A stretch of DNA of 64,000 nt. Source: Argentina anserina. Lineage: Eukaryota > Streptophyta > Magnoliopsida > Rosales > Rosaceae. Below the pieces are notes generated by a model that was given only the letters and a program-made list of their open reading frames with translations, was not told the DNA's origin and did no database searches. A program made the translations under genes and the position numbers. Location of the stretch: assembly GCF_933775445.1 (NCBI RefSeq), contig NW_026089420.1, positions 248,001-312,000 on the forward strand. Reading direction: 5' to 3'. Each line of letters begins with the position of its first letter. Position 1 is the first letter of the stretch. This document shows positions 11,092-22,671 of this stretch, piece by piece.

Positions 11092-11865
11092 AATGGCGCC
11101 GTTGCCGGGGATCCATCATTATGGATCCCAATCTTTTAATTTCGAATTCACTGTTTATATTGTAAATTTGTATATGTTTTTCTTACTTTGTTCTAACATA
11201 TAGTAATTTTATCTTAGGTTGTTATTTTTTTTTATGAGTGAATGAATGATTGTTGTAGGTTGTAAATCGAACGGAATAGGTAAAGTTCCTTTTGTTAATA
11301 TTAGCCTCAACCCCTCATGTTTTCTTCCAAAGTTTTTGCATGAGGTTGAGGGCGGCTTTTATTAACACTTGGAGATTTGTCTAACACCCAAGTTTCAATC
11401 CAGCTGAGTAAGGGGCACGCTCTTTTATTACCCTGGTGCATGGGACCAAAATTGGATCTCAGAGAACTATTGACTGACATACATCTCGGTGATGGAGTCG
11501 ATAGGGAGTTCGCTCTCCGTAGTTCAACAAATGAGTCCTACCATGTTCACTATCTCTAATTGAGCTATACGGCCTTCTGAAACAAAGACTTGATCTTGTG
11601 TCTAGACATCCATACTTAGGCCGCACGTCCACCTCGGTTTACAACTTAGAATCAATTGATCATTCAATCATTGAAATAGCAAAAAGAACTTTTGAATTGT
11701 ATGAACTTTGTAAACGTAAAGAACTAACTTTGTAACATGACAACATAGTTGTCGTGCCTCTTCCATAAGTGTGCTGCGTATATGACCAAGGAAGGGCACG
11801 ATTCATGTCTTCATTTTGTATCCTTCAATGCTAACCCTTTAACTTTTGTATTACAGGAATTATGC
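11092..11865 (+). other. Second copy of element A PBS and leader
   Basis: This repeats 755-1528 exactly as far as I can see, shifted by 10,337 bp. The PBS is at 11094-11111, the large hairpin at 11293-11367 and the small stem at 11504-11517. A full internal-type leader following an LTR that already ends an upstream element is what shows the tandem LTR-internal-LTR-internal structure. Confidence 0.9.
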
Positions 11866-12573
11866 ATGTCCGAAATATCTAAGAGAACACAAGAGCTCAA
11901 AGATCGAATTCAAGCACTTCGAGATTTAAACAACTCTTTCAGGAGTGGACCCTTAGATTTCGAATCATCTCCAAGCAATTCAATCTTGAACTCTTCACCT
12001 AGATCAGAAGAAGAGGAGGATCCTTTCTTTCCCTTCATCTTCAATTCAGAGACAGACACAATTGCGGACCGTGATATAGTTCCTGTTGGTGCTCCAATGG
12101 CACTCAAGAATGCTTTCATCCCCACCACCCCTGAATCACCTTCATGCATTGCTTTCACTCCACCTAATGAAGCCAACTTCTCCATTCCGGTTCAATTGCT
12201 TGGGCAGCTGCCTAAGTATTCTGGTTCCTCAATGGAAGACCCTAATGTTCACCTTAGGGAGTTCTTGGACATTTGCAAGCTCCAATCGATTCATCATCTG
12301 TCTCAAGAAGGCTTGAGGTTGCTTTTGTTTCCATTTACCCTTAAGGACGATGCTAAACGTTGGTTGTACTCTCTGCCTCCGGGAATCATCACCACATGGG
12401 ATGAAATGACTAGGAAGTTCTTGAAACAATTCTTCCCTGCTCAACTCACGAAAAGACTAAGGAGGGAGATTCAGAACTTCACTCAAAAGGATGGTGATTC
12501 ACTCTACGAGGCATGGGAGGAATTTCAAGAAAGAAACACACTCCCACACTTGCAAAACTCTCAAATACAATAG
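11866..12573 (+). pseudogene. Truncated gag of element A, fused to satellite
   Basis: The frame repeats the first 221 codons or so of the 1529-7093 gene without visible change, then breaks at 12529-12531. There the retrotransposon sequence is replaced by satellite in the middle of the Gag domain. The frame continues about 14 codons into satellite before a stop at 12571-12573. It lacks the zinc knuckle, protease, RT, RNase H and integrase, so it cannot support transposition. The cut looks like a rearrangement junction with a GAA microhomology, not the end of an element. Confidence 0.9.
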
Positions 12574-15500
12574 AAACTCGCATCAGAAGCCTTACATAAA
12601 GATACTCAAACGAGAAATGAAAAGATACACAATTGGAATAGTAAAGATACGCAAACGATGTAAAGATACTCAGTTTGAAAGAAACACACTCCCACACTTG
12701 CAAAACTCTCAAATACAATAGAAACTCGCATCAGAAGCCTTACATAAAGATACTCAAACGAGAAATGAAAAGATACACAATTGGAATAGTAAAGATACGC
12801 AAACGATGTAAAGATACACAATTGGAATAGTAAAGATACGGAAACGATGTAAAGATACACAATTGGAATAGTAAAGATACGCAAACGATTTAAAGATACT
12901 CAGTTTGAAAGAAACACACTCCCACACTTGCAAAAGTCTCAAATTCAATAGAAACTCGCATCAGAAGCCTTACAGAAAGATACTCAAACGAGAAATGAAA
13001 AGATACACAATTGGAATAGTAAAGATACGCAAACGATGTAAAGATACTCAGTTTGAAAGAAACACACTCCCACACTTGCAAAACTCTCAAATTCAATAGA
13101 AACTCGCATCAGAAAGCGTTACAGAAAGATACTCAAACGAGAAATGAAAAGATACTCAATTTGAATAGTAAAGATACGCAAACGATGTAAAGATACACAA
13201 TTGGAATAGTAAACATACGCAAACGATGTAAAGATACACAATTGGAATAGTAAAGATACGCAAACGATGTAAAGATACTCAGTTTGAAAGAAACACACTC
13301 CCACACTTGCAAAACTCTCAAATACAATAGAAACTCGCATCAGAAGCCTTACAGAAAGATACTCAAACGAGAAATGAAAAGATACACAATTGGAATAGTA
13401 AAGATACGCAAACGATGTAAAGATACTTAGTTTGAAAGAAACACACTCCCACACTTGCAAAACTCTCAAATTCAATAGAAACTCGCATCAGAAAGCCTTA
13501 CAGAAAGATACTCAAACGAGAAATGAAAAGATACACAATTGGAATTGTAAAGATACGCAAACGATGTAAAGATACACAATTGGAATAGTAAAGATACGCA
13601 AACTATGTAAAGATACTCAGTTTGAAAGAAACACACTCCCACACTTGCAAAACTCTCAAATTTAATAGAAACTCGCATCAGCAAGCCTCAGAAAGATACT
13701 CAAACGAGAAATGAAAAGATACTCAATTGGAATAGTAAAGATACGTAAACGATGTAAAGATACACAATTGGAATAGTAAAGATACGCAAACGATGTAAAG
13801 ATACACAATTGGAATAGTAAAGATACGGAAACGATGTAAAGATACGCAAACGATGTAAAGATACTCAGTTTGAAAGAAACACACTCCCACACTTGCAAAA
13901 CTCTCAAATACAATAGAAACTCGCATCAGAAGCCTTACAGAAAGATACTCAAACGAGAAATGAAAAGATACACAATTGGAATAGTAAAGATACGCAAACG
14001 ATGTAAAGATACTCAGTTTGAAAGAAACACACTCCCACACTTGCAAAACTCTCAAATACAATAGAAACTCACATCAGAAAGCCTTAAAGAAAGATACTCA
14101 AACGAGAAATGAAAAGATACACAATTGGAATAGTAAAGATACGCACACGAGAAATGAAAAGATACACAATTGGAATAGTAAAGATACGCAAACGATGTAA
14201 AGATACTCAGTTTGAAAGAAACACACTCCCACACCTGCAAAACTCTCAAATACAATAGAAACTCGCATCAGAAGCCTTACAGAAAGATACTCAAACGAGA
14301 AATGAAAAGATACTCAATTGGAATTGTAAAGATACGCAAATGATGTAAAGATACACAATTGGAATAGTAAAGATACGCAAACGATGTAAAGATACTCAGT
14401 TTGAAAGAAACACACTCCCACACTTGCAAAACTCTCAAATACAATAGAAACTCGCATCAGAAGCCTTACATAAAGATACTCAAACGAGAAATGAAAAGAT
14501 ACACAATTGGAATAGTAAAGATACGCAAACGATGTAAAGATACACAATTGGAATAGTAAAGATACGCAAACGATGTAAAGATATTCAGTTTGAAAGAAAC
14601 ACACTCCCACACTTGCAAAACTCTCAAATACAATAGAAACTCGCATCAGAAGCCTTACATAAAGATACTCAAACGAGAAATGAAAAGATACACAATTGGA
14701 ATAGTAAAGATACGCAAACGATGTAAAGATACAAAATTGGAATAGTAAACATACGCAAACTATGTAAAGATACTCAGTTTGAAAGAAACACACTCCCACA
14801 CTTGCAAAACTCTCAAATTCAAAAGAAACTCGCATCAGAAAGCCTTACAGAAAGATACTCAAACGAGAAATGAAAAGATACTCAATTGGAATAGTAAAGA
14901 TACGCAAACGATGTAAAGATACACAATTGGAATAGTAAAGATACGCAAACGATGTAAAGATACACAATTGGAATAGTAAAGATACGGAAACGATGTAAAG
15001 ATACACAATTGGAATAGTAAAGATACGCAAACGATTTAAAGATACTCAGTTTGAAAGAAACACACTCCCACACTTGCAAAAGTCTCAAATTCAATAGAAA
15101 CTCGCATCAGAAGCCTTACATAAAGATACTCAAACGAGAAATGAAAAGATACACAATTGGAATAGTAAAGATACGCAAACGATGTAAAGATACACAATTG
15201 GAATAGTAAAGATACGCAAACGATGTAAAGATACTCAGTTTGAAAGAAACACACTCCCACACTTGCAAAACTCTCAAATACAATAGAAACTCGCATCAGA
15301 AGCCTTACATAAAGATAGTCAAACGAGAAATGAAAAGATACACAATTGGAATAGTAAAGATACGCAAACGATGTAAAGATACAAAATTGGAATAGTAAAC
15401 ATACGCAAACGATGTAAAGATACTCAGTTTGAAAGAAACACACTCCCACACTTGCAAAACTCTCAAATTCAAAAGAAACTCGCATCAGAAAGCCTTACAG

Positions 15501-16089
15501 AAAGATACTCAAACGAGAAATGAAAAGATACTCAATTGGAATAGTAAAGATACGCAAACGATGTAAAGATACACAATTGGAATAGTAAAGATACGCAAAC
15601 GATGTAAAGATACACAATTGGAATAGTAAAGATACGGAAACGATGTAAAGATACACAATTGGAATAGTAAAGATACGCAAACGATTTAAAGATACTCAGT
15701 TTGAAAGAAACACACTCCCACACTTGCAAAAGTCTCAAATTCAATAGAAACTCGCATCAGAAGCCTTACAGAAAGATACTCAAACGAGAAATGAAAAGAT
15801 ACACAATTGGAATAGTAAAGATACGCAAACGATGTAAAGATACTCAGTTTGAAAGAAACACACTCCCACACTTGCAAAACTCTCAAATACAATAGAAACT
15901 CGCATCAGAAGCCTTACAGAAAGATACTCAAACGAGAAATGAAAAGATACACAATTGGAATAGTAAAGATACGCAAACGATGTAAAGATACACAATTGGA
16001 ATAGTAAACATACGCAAACGATGTAAAGATACTCAGTTTGAAAGAAACACACTCCCACACTTGCAAAAGTCTCAAATTCAATAGAAACT
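12532..16089. repeat. Tandem satellite array, left block
   Basis: About 3.56 kb of head-to-tail monomers. Monomers contain one, two or three copies of a 41-bp subrepeat, giving 148, 189 and 230 bp. A 148-bp example is 13862-14009. Single-base variants such as AAACTCTC/AAAGTCTC and GAAGCC/GAAAGCC distinguish monomers. A 650-bp higher-order period is visible at about 14.4-15.8 kb. The block ends within a monomer at AATAGAAACT, where element B inserted, and resumes at 35306. Open frames in it come from the repeat period and are not taken as genes. Confidence 0.96.
16085..16089. repeat. Target-site duplication of element B, left copy (AAACT)
   Basis: AAACT precedes the LTR start at 16090 and recurs at 35306-35310 right after the other LTR end. 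Removing the insertion and one copy restores the normal satellite phrase AATAGAAACTCGCATC. Confidence 0.95.
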
Positions 16090-17831
16090 TGATAGGAGCA
16101 CTTTGTGCGACGTTCTTAACATATTTTTACCTCCATTCGTACTTTACTTAGCCCTTATTATTGTAGTATAGAGTCATTGAGTCGAGTTAGGAGTCTTTAG
16201 TGACGTTCGTTCCCTTTTGGTGCTAAAACGGGTGTAAAATGCAGAAATTGTCGAGAGTGCTATAGAGTAGTATTCCTTGTCGAACTAGGAAACCTAGTTT
16301 GGTTAGGATTTTTATTATTCGATAATTCTGTAACATATGTGATTTATATTTATTATTTCCTTTCCTTATTTTCAGAATTAAATGTGAGATAATGACTTGG
16401 AAATTATGGAAAGAAAGAGGAGAAGAAGGAAACAAAATGAGAAAAAGGAAAGAAATAATTTAGTTTCTGAATAAGATGAAAATGAAGAAGTATGCAGCCT
16501 TAAAGGAGGGAAGGTTCATCGGGCTATTAAATGGAAAAAATAAGAAAAGAAGGAAACAAAAGAAGAAAAAGGAAGGAGAGAACAAAGAGATAATTCTGAA
16601 GAATGCATGTGGTCTAGAAGAAGGGAGAATGCATGTGAACAACAAAGATGATCATCATTCAATTGAGAAGGAAAGAAAAGAAAAAATAGGAAATACATGG
16701 ATCAGCCAATTCAAAACCCTAGCAGCCCCTCCTCTCCTCCTTCCTCTATAAAAGGCATGGCCTCCCTCACAATTCACCATCTCTATTCTCTCACAAACAA
16801 AGCCGAATTGCTGCCCAAGAACATCCAGAAAATTCAAGCCAAAAACCTTCATCCATCATCACGGCTTGGTGCTCATCTTCCTCCTCCACCAATTCGAATT
16901 CATCCTTGCTTCATCCTAGAAGGTTTCTAATGTGTGATTCATCCATGAGTTGTAATCTTTCTTTTTATTTTCTGCAAATTTCGAATTCATTGTATGAATC
17001 ATTGGATGTTATTTTCGGTTTCATATATGAAGAACATAAATTCAGACTTCTTTGGTTTTATGTTTTGATTGCATGAACTCATGAAATATGTGTGTATGCC
17101 GTGTGTAGCATCTATGGGCAGTAGGTTTTCTATTTCTATTTAGGTTTTATTTCACTTAATTCCTTGAATTTGTACATCTAAATCAATGCTTGAGGAAGCC
17201 AAGGCCATGGTTCTCCTAGGGTTGCGATTTCATTCACCAAAGTGTTCATTGATTGAATATGCGCTTCGTGTTTCAATTATGGATACTTATATAGGGCTGT
17301 GATAGTTCTAGGAATTTGCATGTTTAATCAAGATGAGTGACGCCATGCTTGTGTAACATGTCTCCAATTCGACTTAATGTGCTTATGTGCTACTTTGTTG
17401 TTTAACTAGACGCTTCGTTATGTTGAACTCTCTTTAGCATATGTTTAGGATTGAACGCTTCGTTGATTCTAAATAACTAAGAAGTCTTAACGATTAGATG
17501 AACCGCTTCGGACTCTAATTAGAATTGGAATTGAAATGGACTTAAGAAGAATCGAAAATACTTGCTGCCTATATGTTGTTCTATGCATGTCATACATGTT
17601 TCTTGAGTAGAATTCGTGTTTTGGTTATGTGATGAGTGGTTGATCAATTGTATATAAGTAATTTAGGATTTATTTTCAGTTGTAGTTTTAGAATCCAAAT
17701 CAAATCCCCCAATAACATGATAAGTGTTGAGGCCCTTTTGATTCCCCGGACTGAACGATCCCTGCTTATTCTATACTAACGATGATGTTTTTCAGGGTAT
17801 TTTATAGACGTTCTAACAAAACGCTCTATCA
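16090..17831 (+). repeat. 5' LTR of element B (1742 bp)
   Basis: It starts TGATAGGAGC and ends CTATCA. A TATA box (TATAAAAGG) is at 16747-16755, and AAACCCTA is at 16714-16721. U3 contains a purine-rich stretch at about 16400-16690 that is absent from element C. Downstream of the TATA box it is nearly the same as the C LTR. By eye it differs from its own 3' LTR at four bases: one near 16492 and three clustered at the very end. Confidence 0.94.
16747..16755 (+). promoter_or_regulatory. TATA box of element B 5' LTR
   Basis: TATAAAAGG is a canonical plant TATA box about 26 bp downstream of the telo-box-like AAACCCTA (16714-16721). The 3' LTR copy is at 21644-21652. Confidence 0.7.
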
Positions 17832-17834
17832 TTT

Positions 17835-17852
17835 TGGCGCCGTTGCCGGGGA
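17835..17852 (+). promoter_or_regulatory. Primer-binding site, tRNA-Asp type (element B)
   Basis: The same 18 bases as in elements A and C, three bases after the LTR end. Confidence 0.93.
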
Positions 17853-18745
17853 ATTGATTAATTCTCAATGCTTTGAAGTGTTAATTTTGTGTTATATTGT
17901 GAATTGTATAATTGTATTTTAGTTAATATGCTTATGTGAACAGTAATCGTAAATAGTGCTTCTGTGAACAGTAACTCCGAAAGGAGTAAAAAAAAAAAAA
18001 ACTTAAATTTTAATTGTGATAGAGTTTGTGTTGTTATTTGTTATATTGTTGTAGTAATATAAATGTAGGATACTTGTTACACTTAGTTATATTTTTAAGG
18101 AAGCTAAATGTTTATTTATGCTTAGTTTATTGTAAGTTATAAGGTGAATGGAATAGGTAAAGTCCATTTTGTTAATATTAGCCTTAACCCTCCATTTGTA
18201 CCTTGCAAAGGTCACTTGGGGTTGAGGGCGGCTTTTATTAACACTTTGCGAGCAGTCTAACACACAAAGTTATTCCGAGCTGAGTAAGGGGCTTGCTATT
18301 TTCATTACCCTGGTTCAAGGTTTACAAAATTGGATCTCAGAGGCCCATAGACTGACATACATCTCGGTGATGGAGTCGATAGAGAGCTTGCTCTCCGTGG
18401 TTACCAACAAATGAGTCCTGCCTTGTAACTATCTCTGAATCTAGCTATCCAGCCTTCTGAAACAAAGGAATGAGTTTGTGTCTAGACGATATACTTAGGC
18501 CGCACGTCCACCTCGCTTTATAACTTAGAAAATAACTTTGTATAAATAGATGTATATAGTTTCAAAAGAAAATAATATTCTAATTTTTAAGGTATATCGG
18601 ATAAAGCAAGACCCTTACCTTGGGCTATTTCAGTCCATTGCACAGTTAGCTCCTCTGCTCCACGTACCTTAAAAGTTAGGATTGTGTGTGAATAAAATCA
18701 ATTAGACTTAGTATTACTCTTACATTTGTAGATTTCGAACAAAAA
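17853..18745 (+). other. Structured leader of element B
   Basis: Closely similar to the C leader up to about 18745. It keeps the splice-donor-like TAG|GTAAAG (GT at 18157), the large hairpin (18170-18243) and the small stem GAGAG-CTTG-CTCTC (18382-18395). Retention of these in an element without coding capacity suggests they act in cis. A 14-A run is at 17988-18001. No coding sequence is seen. Confidence 0.82.
18170..18243 (+). repeat. Large conserved leader hairpin (element B)
   Basis: The left arm beginning TGTTAATATTAGCC pairs with the right arm ending GGCTTTTATTAACA. The apex contains a second small stem, ACCTT-GCA-AAGGT. It is equivalent to 956-1030 in A and 24122-24195 in C. Confidence 0.7.
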
Positions 18746-19200
18746 GAAAAAAAATTGTCTTTAAGTTTAACTATATTTCTATTCAATTGCTAACATTTCT
18801 TTTATTTCATTTTATACTTAATCTCTAACATTTTGTGTGTCTTTGTATACCTTAGTTGCCAGATAGTGATTTTAAGAAAGAGTTGGAGAATTCTATTCTT
18901 AACAGTTGATTGAAGCTCTCAATGACTTGGGAAGGACGACAAGTGTTGCAAGACGCAGAGTTGCACCACACTCTAACTTTTGATTCATGATTTGCAATTA
19001 ATTTCACTTATACTAACTTTTACTTAATCATTAACATTATACTAACTTATTCTTTGAGTTCCCATGTTCACTCTTCTAATGTTCTTTTTCTTGATACGAT
19101 GTAGTTTAAGAGTGGGTGAACATGATTGAGTTTTGATAGTCAAAGAGGCACAAATTTGGAGGTGTAGAACTCTAAGTGGCGTGGCCTACAACTTAAAAAG
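18746..19200 (+). other. Unique segment of element B in place of gag-pol
   Basis: About 450 bp with no counterpart in elements A or C. It starts AT-rich. At about 18860-18985 it contains two short adjoining open stretches, the second reading EALNDLGRTTSVARRRVAP before a stop. I do not recognise either. It could be a remnant of a diverged gag, a captured host fragment or filler. It ends where similarity to the C 3' region begins (AGAGTCTAGGCT, about 19206). Confidence 0.5.
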
Positions 19201-20986
19201 AAGTGAAGAGTCTAGGCTAAAGGACTATAAACATTAAGCGCTGCATGGGAGGCAACCCATTTCAACCGTACCTGTGGAGGAGTCGTCTACGGGAGTTTGA
19301 ATTTTCTTATCCCTTCACTCTTATGGTTGAATTGTATATGTGTTGATGTGTAATCTTAGTCTATACTTATGAATTACATTCTGATTATTGAGCTTACATT
19401 GAGGACAATGTAATTTTCTAAGTGTGGGGTAGGGTTGCATGATCATTGTTTGCTGATTTTTACTTTGATTTCATGATATAAACGAAAAAGAAAGAAAAAA
19501 ATTCGTAAAAATGTTTAAAAAATTCGAAAAAAAAATGTGTTGTTTTGAGTCTTAGGATGCCCCTAAAGTCTAGGATGATTATGTCTCTAAATGCATAGAT
19601 GATGGTTTTGCATTTCATAAGAATTGAATTGTAAGTTTCATTGATAATGTGGATTTGGTATGAACATGTGAGATTTTGATTGAATGTAATATGGCATACA
19701 TGTTTGGTTAGTCTAAGTCCATAACAACCTGTGAGTTTTTGAGCCTATCTATGCTTTCTTCTTGACTGATAATATGAAATTTCGTGGTTGTTTTGTGAAC
19801 CTCATTATTCTTTGCATATTCAATGACTATGTGCCATAGCTTTTAATGGACTCTAGAATTTACTAGAACTCATCTTTTGTGATTGTTGAAACTTTTAAGT
19901 CATAAAATGCTCTGATTTTGAAAGGGATTTATGGATCATTTCTAGGATTACCACCACTTTAGACAAACAGCCATGTATCCCTATATGTGCCCTGCTTGGG
20001 ACCCCTTAGTTGAACCCCAATTGAGCCTACATTAAGCCTTTTCTTCATCACCTATGTTATCTCCATGCTTAGTATAGTTATCTCTACCTTGTCCTATAGA
20101 CTTGACAGAACTATTTTTGAGATGATGTTGTGATGATGCATGAAATAAGTGTGGGGTGGAAGACATGAGAAAAGAAAATATGAAAAAGCTTTTAAGCAAA
20201 TGCCGAAAAAAAAAAAAGAAAAAAAAATGATGATGAATGAAAAATGATGAGATCGGCAATACAAGGAAAGAAAGGAAAATATGTTGTCTTCCATGTGTGA
20301 TTTGAAGTTGAGTTGTAATTGAAGGTCTAAAAATGTTTATTTGACCTTTGTTCATGTTCACTTTGTGGTAGAAATGATGATTGGGCCCAAGGCCCTTGAT
20401 GGTGTGTGGTGTTATAAGGATGATGTTTATTCTGCTAAGTCTATATGATTACCTTTGTAATTCCTTGATATTCCATGCCTTTACCTAAGCCTAAACATTC
20501 ACCTTGTATAATGATCCTAATGATTCTTAAAATGAGCAAATCTTGGTTTGTGGAGATGATCACAACAGTTGAGCATATGGTTTTGGTCCATTTGTGCACT
20601 TAGTTGTTAAATGAGGTTTTCCTTTTGTTATTCACAAAGAGCTTTCATTTGATGAAATATGAAAGCTATTTCATGCTTTATTATCCTTTCTCTTGCATAT
20701 ACTTGTGTGTGAATCATAACCATGAATCTGAGTGAAAAGAAGAGAGTATGCCTTGTGAGGAGGATTGGATTAACTAAACATGTTATGTGCTTATTGTCTC
20801 ATTTCTTACTTATTCATTCCATGAAACATGTTTTTGAAACTTGGAATTTATATGCTTACATGCAAATGCTTAAACTTGAAAGCTATGTGTTTTGAGATTC
20901 TGAGGCAATCATTTAGGGGCAATAGAGTTTTGTGTTGTTTTGTTTTGTTTTGCTAAGGGACTAGCAAAAGCCAAGTGTGGGGTAGT
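19201..20986 (+). other. 3' non-coding region of element B
   Basis: Similar throughout to the region after pol in element C. It holds the stem TGGGAGGCAACCCA (about 19247), ACATTG-AGGA-CAATGT (19396-19411), three AAGTGTGGGGT motifs (19430, 20147, 20973) and an A/G-rich stretch at about 20164-20280. No coding sequence. Confidence 0.8.
20973..20983 (+). promoter_or_regulatory. Polypurine tract (element B)
   Basis: AAGTGTGGGGT lies three bases before the 3' LTR start TGATAGG at 20987. Confidence 0.8.
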
Positions 20987-21721
20987 TGATAGGAGCACTT
21001 TGTGCGACGTTCTTAACATATTTTTACCTCCATTCGTACTTTACTTAGCCCTTATTATTGTAGTATAGAGTCATTGAGTCGAGTTAGGAGTCTTTAGTGA
21101 CGTTCGTTCCCTTTTGGTGCTAAAACGGGTGTAAAATGCAGAAATTGTCGAGAGTGCTATAGAGTAGTATTCCTTGTCGAACTAGGAAACCTAGTTTGGT
21201 TAGGATTTTTATTATTCGATAATTCTGTAACATATGTGATTTATATTTATTATTTCCTTTCCTTATTTTCAGAATTAAATGTGAGATAATGACTTGGAAA
21301 TTATGGAAAGAAAGAGGAGAAGAAGGAAACAAAATGAGAAAAAGGAAAGAAATAATTTAGTTTCTGAATAAGATGAAAAGGAAGAAGTATGCAGCCTTAA
21401 AGGAGGGAAGGTTCATCGGGCTATTAAATGGAAAAAATAAGAAAAGAAGGAAACAAAAGAAGAAAAAGGAAGGAGAGAACAAAGAGATAATTCTGAAGAA
21501 TGCATGTGGTCTAGAAGAAGGGAGAATGCATGTGAACAACAAAGATGATCATCATTCAATTGAGAAGGAAAGAAAAGAAAAAATAGGAAATACATGGATC
21601 AGCCAATTCAAAACCCTAGCAGCCCCTCCTCTCCTCCTTCCTCTATAAAAGGCATGGCCTCCCTCACAATTCACCATCTCTATTCTCTCACAAACAAAGC
21701 CGAATTGCTGCCCAAGAACAT
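20987..21721 (+). repeat. 3' LTR of element B, left fragment (735 bp)
   Basis: Matches 16090-16824 with one substitution noticed (AAAAGG for AAAATG near 21389). It is cut by element C about 70 bp downstream of the TATA box at 21644-21652. The last five bases AACAT (21717-21721) are the target-site duplication of C. The LTR resumes at 34294. Confidence 0.95.
21717..21721. repeat. Target-site duplication of element C, left copy (AACAT)
   Basis: AACAT recurs at 34294-34298. Joining the flanks across one copy restores the uninterrupted LTR phrase CAAGAACATCCAGAAAATTC. Confidence 0.95.
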
Positions 21722-22301
21722 TGATAGGAGCACTTTGTGCTACGTTCTTAATATGTTTTTACCTCCATTTGTACTTTGCTTAACCCTTATTGTTGTAATA
21801 TCGAGTCATTGAGTCACAATAGGAGTCTTGGATGGTTATGGATGTGTTTTTGTGCTTAAACGAGTTTAAAACGAAGAATTGGTCTAGAGTCCTAGTTTGA
21901 GTAGGAATCCTTATAGGACTAGGAAACCTAGTTGAATTAGGAGTCTTCATCTTTCTATGTTTTGGTCGCATTGGCGATATCTTGAGAGTCATGTTTGCAT
22001 TAGGAATCCTTGTTAGACTAGGAAACGTACCATTCTGGAAAGTCCTACTTGAACTCAAACTCTTATTACGAAACTTTCCTAAATGAACTTCCTTGTTCTA
22101 GTAACTTACTTATTCTAGTAAGTTTCCTTTTTGCAAATTAGAAACTTTCCTAATCTAGTCGAGCTCATCTATTACATGTGTCTTTTTAAGACAACTAATG
22201 TCTAGATTAGGACATGATTTTCGAATGGATTATCTCTTACTTATGTTTTCTTTTCTTATTTTCAGATTTAAGAGATAATTGCAAGGTAATTAAATGATTC
22301 A

Positions 22302-22612
22302 GCCGTGCAAGGTGGGAGATGAAGATAAGGCACGAATTGGAGAGGAGATAGGAGTCCATGCCGTGCATGACTCTTGAGAGAAAATAGAGATCAGCCGTGC
22401 CTATTCAAATCAGCCAAGGATAAGGAGTCATGCCGTGTATAGAAGAGTTATACAAGGGGAAGAGGTATTCAGCCGTGCCTTATCAATTCAGCAACTAAAA
22501 AGGAGCCCATGCCGTGCAGCCCATGAGAGAATCAAGGAGATAAGAGCTTGTTCTACAAGGAAAACAAGGAGAGCCATTCGATGCATTCATTGAGGAGAGA
22601 TCACAGCCGTGT
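22302..22612 (+). promoter_or_regulatory. Cluster of seven GCCGTG motifs in element C U3
   Basis: GCCGTG(C/T) occurs at 22302, 22360, 22394, 22432, 22472, 22511 and 22606, alternating between CAGCCGTG and CATGCCGTG contexts. Most are 34-58 bp apart, just upstream of the TATA box at 22664. The spacing looks like an enhancer array. The binding factor is unknown. Confidence 0.5.
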
Positions 22613-22663
22613 ATTGATGGACCAAGCAGCCCGAAACCCTAGCAGCCTCTCCCTTGCTTCCTC

Positions 22664-22671
22664 TATATATA
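22664..22671 (+). promoter_or_regulatory. TATA box of element C 5' LTR
   Basis: TATATATA after TTCCTC. The 3' LTR copy is at 33207-33214. AAACCCTA lies 22 bp upstream. Confidence 0.68.
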
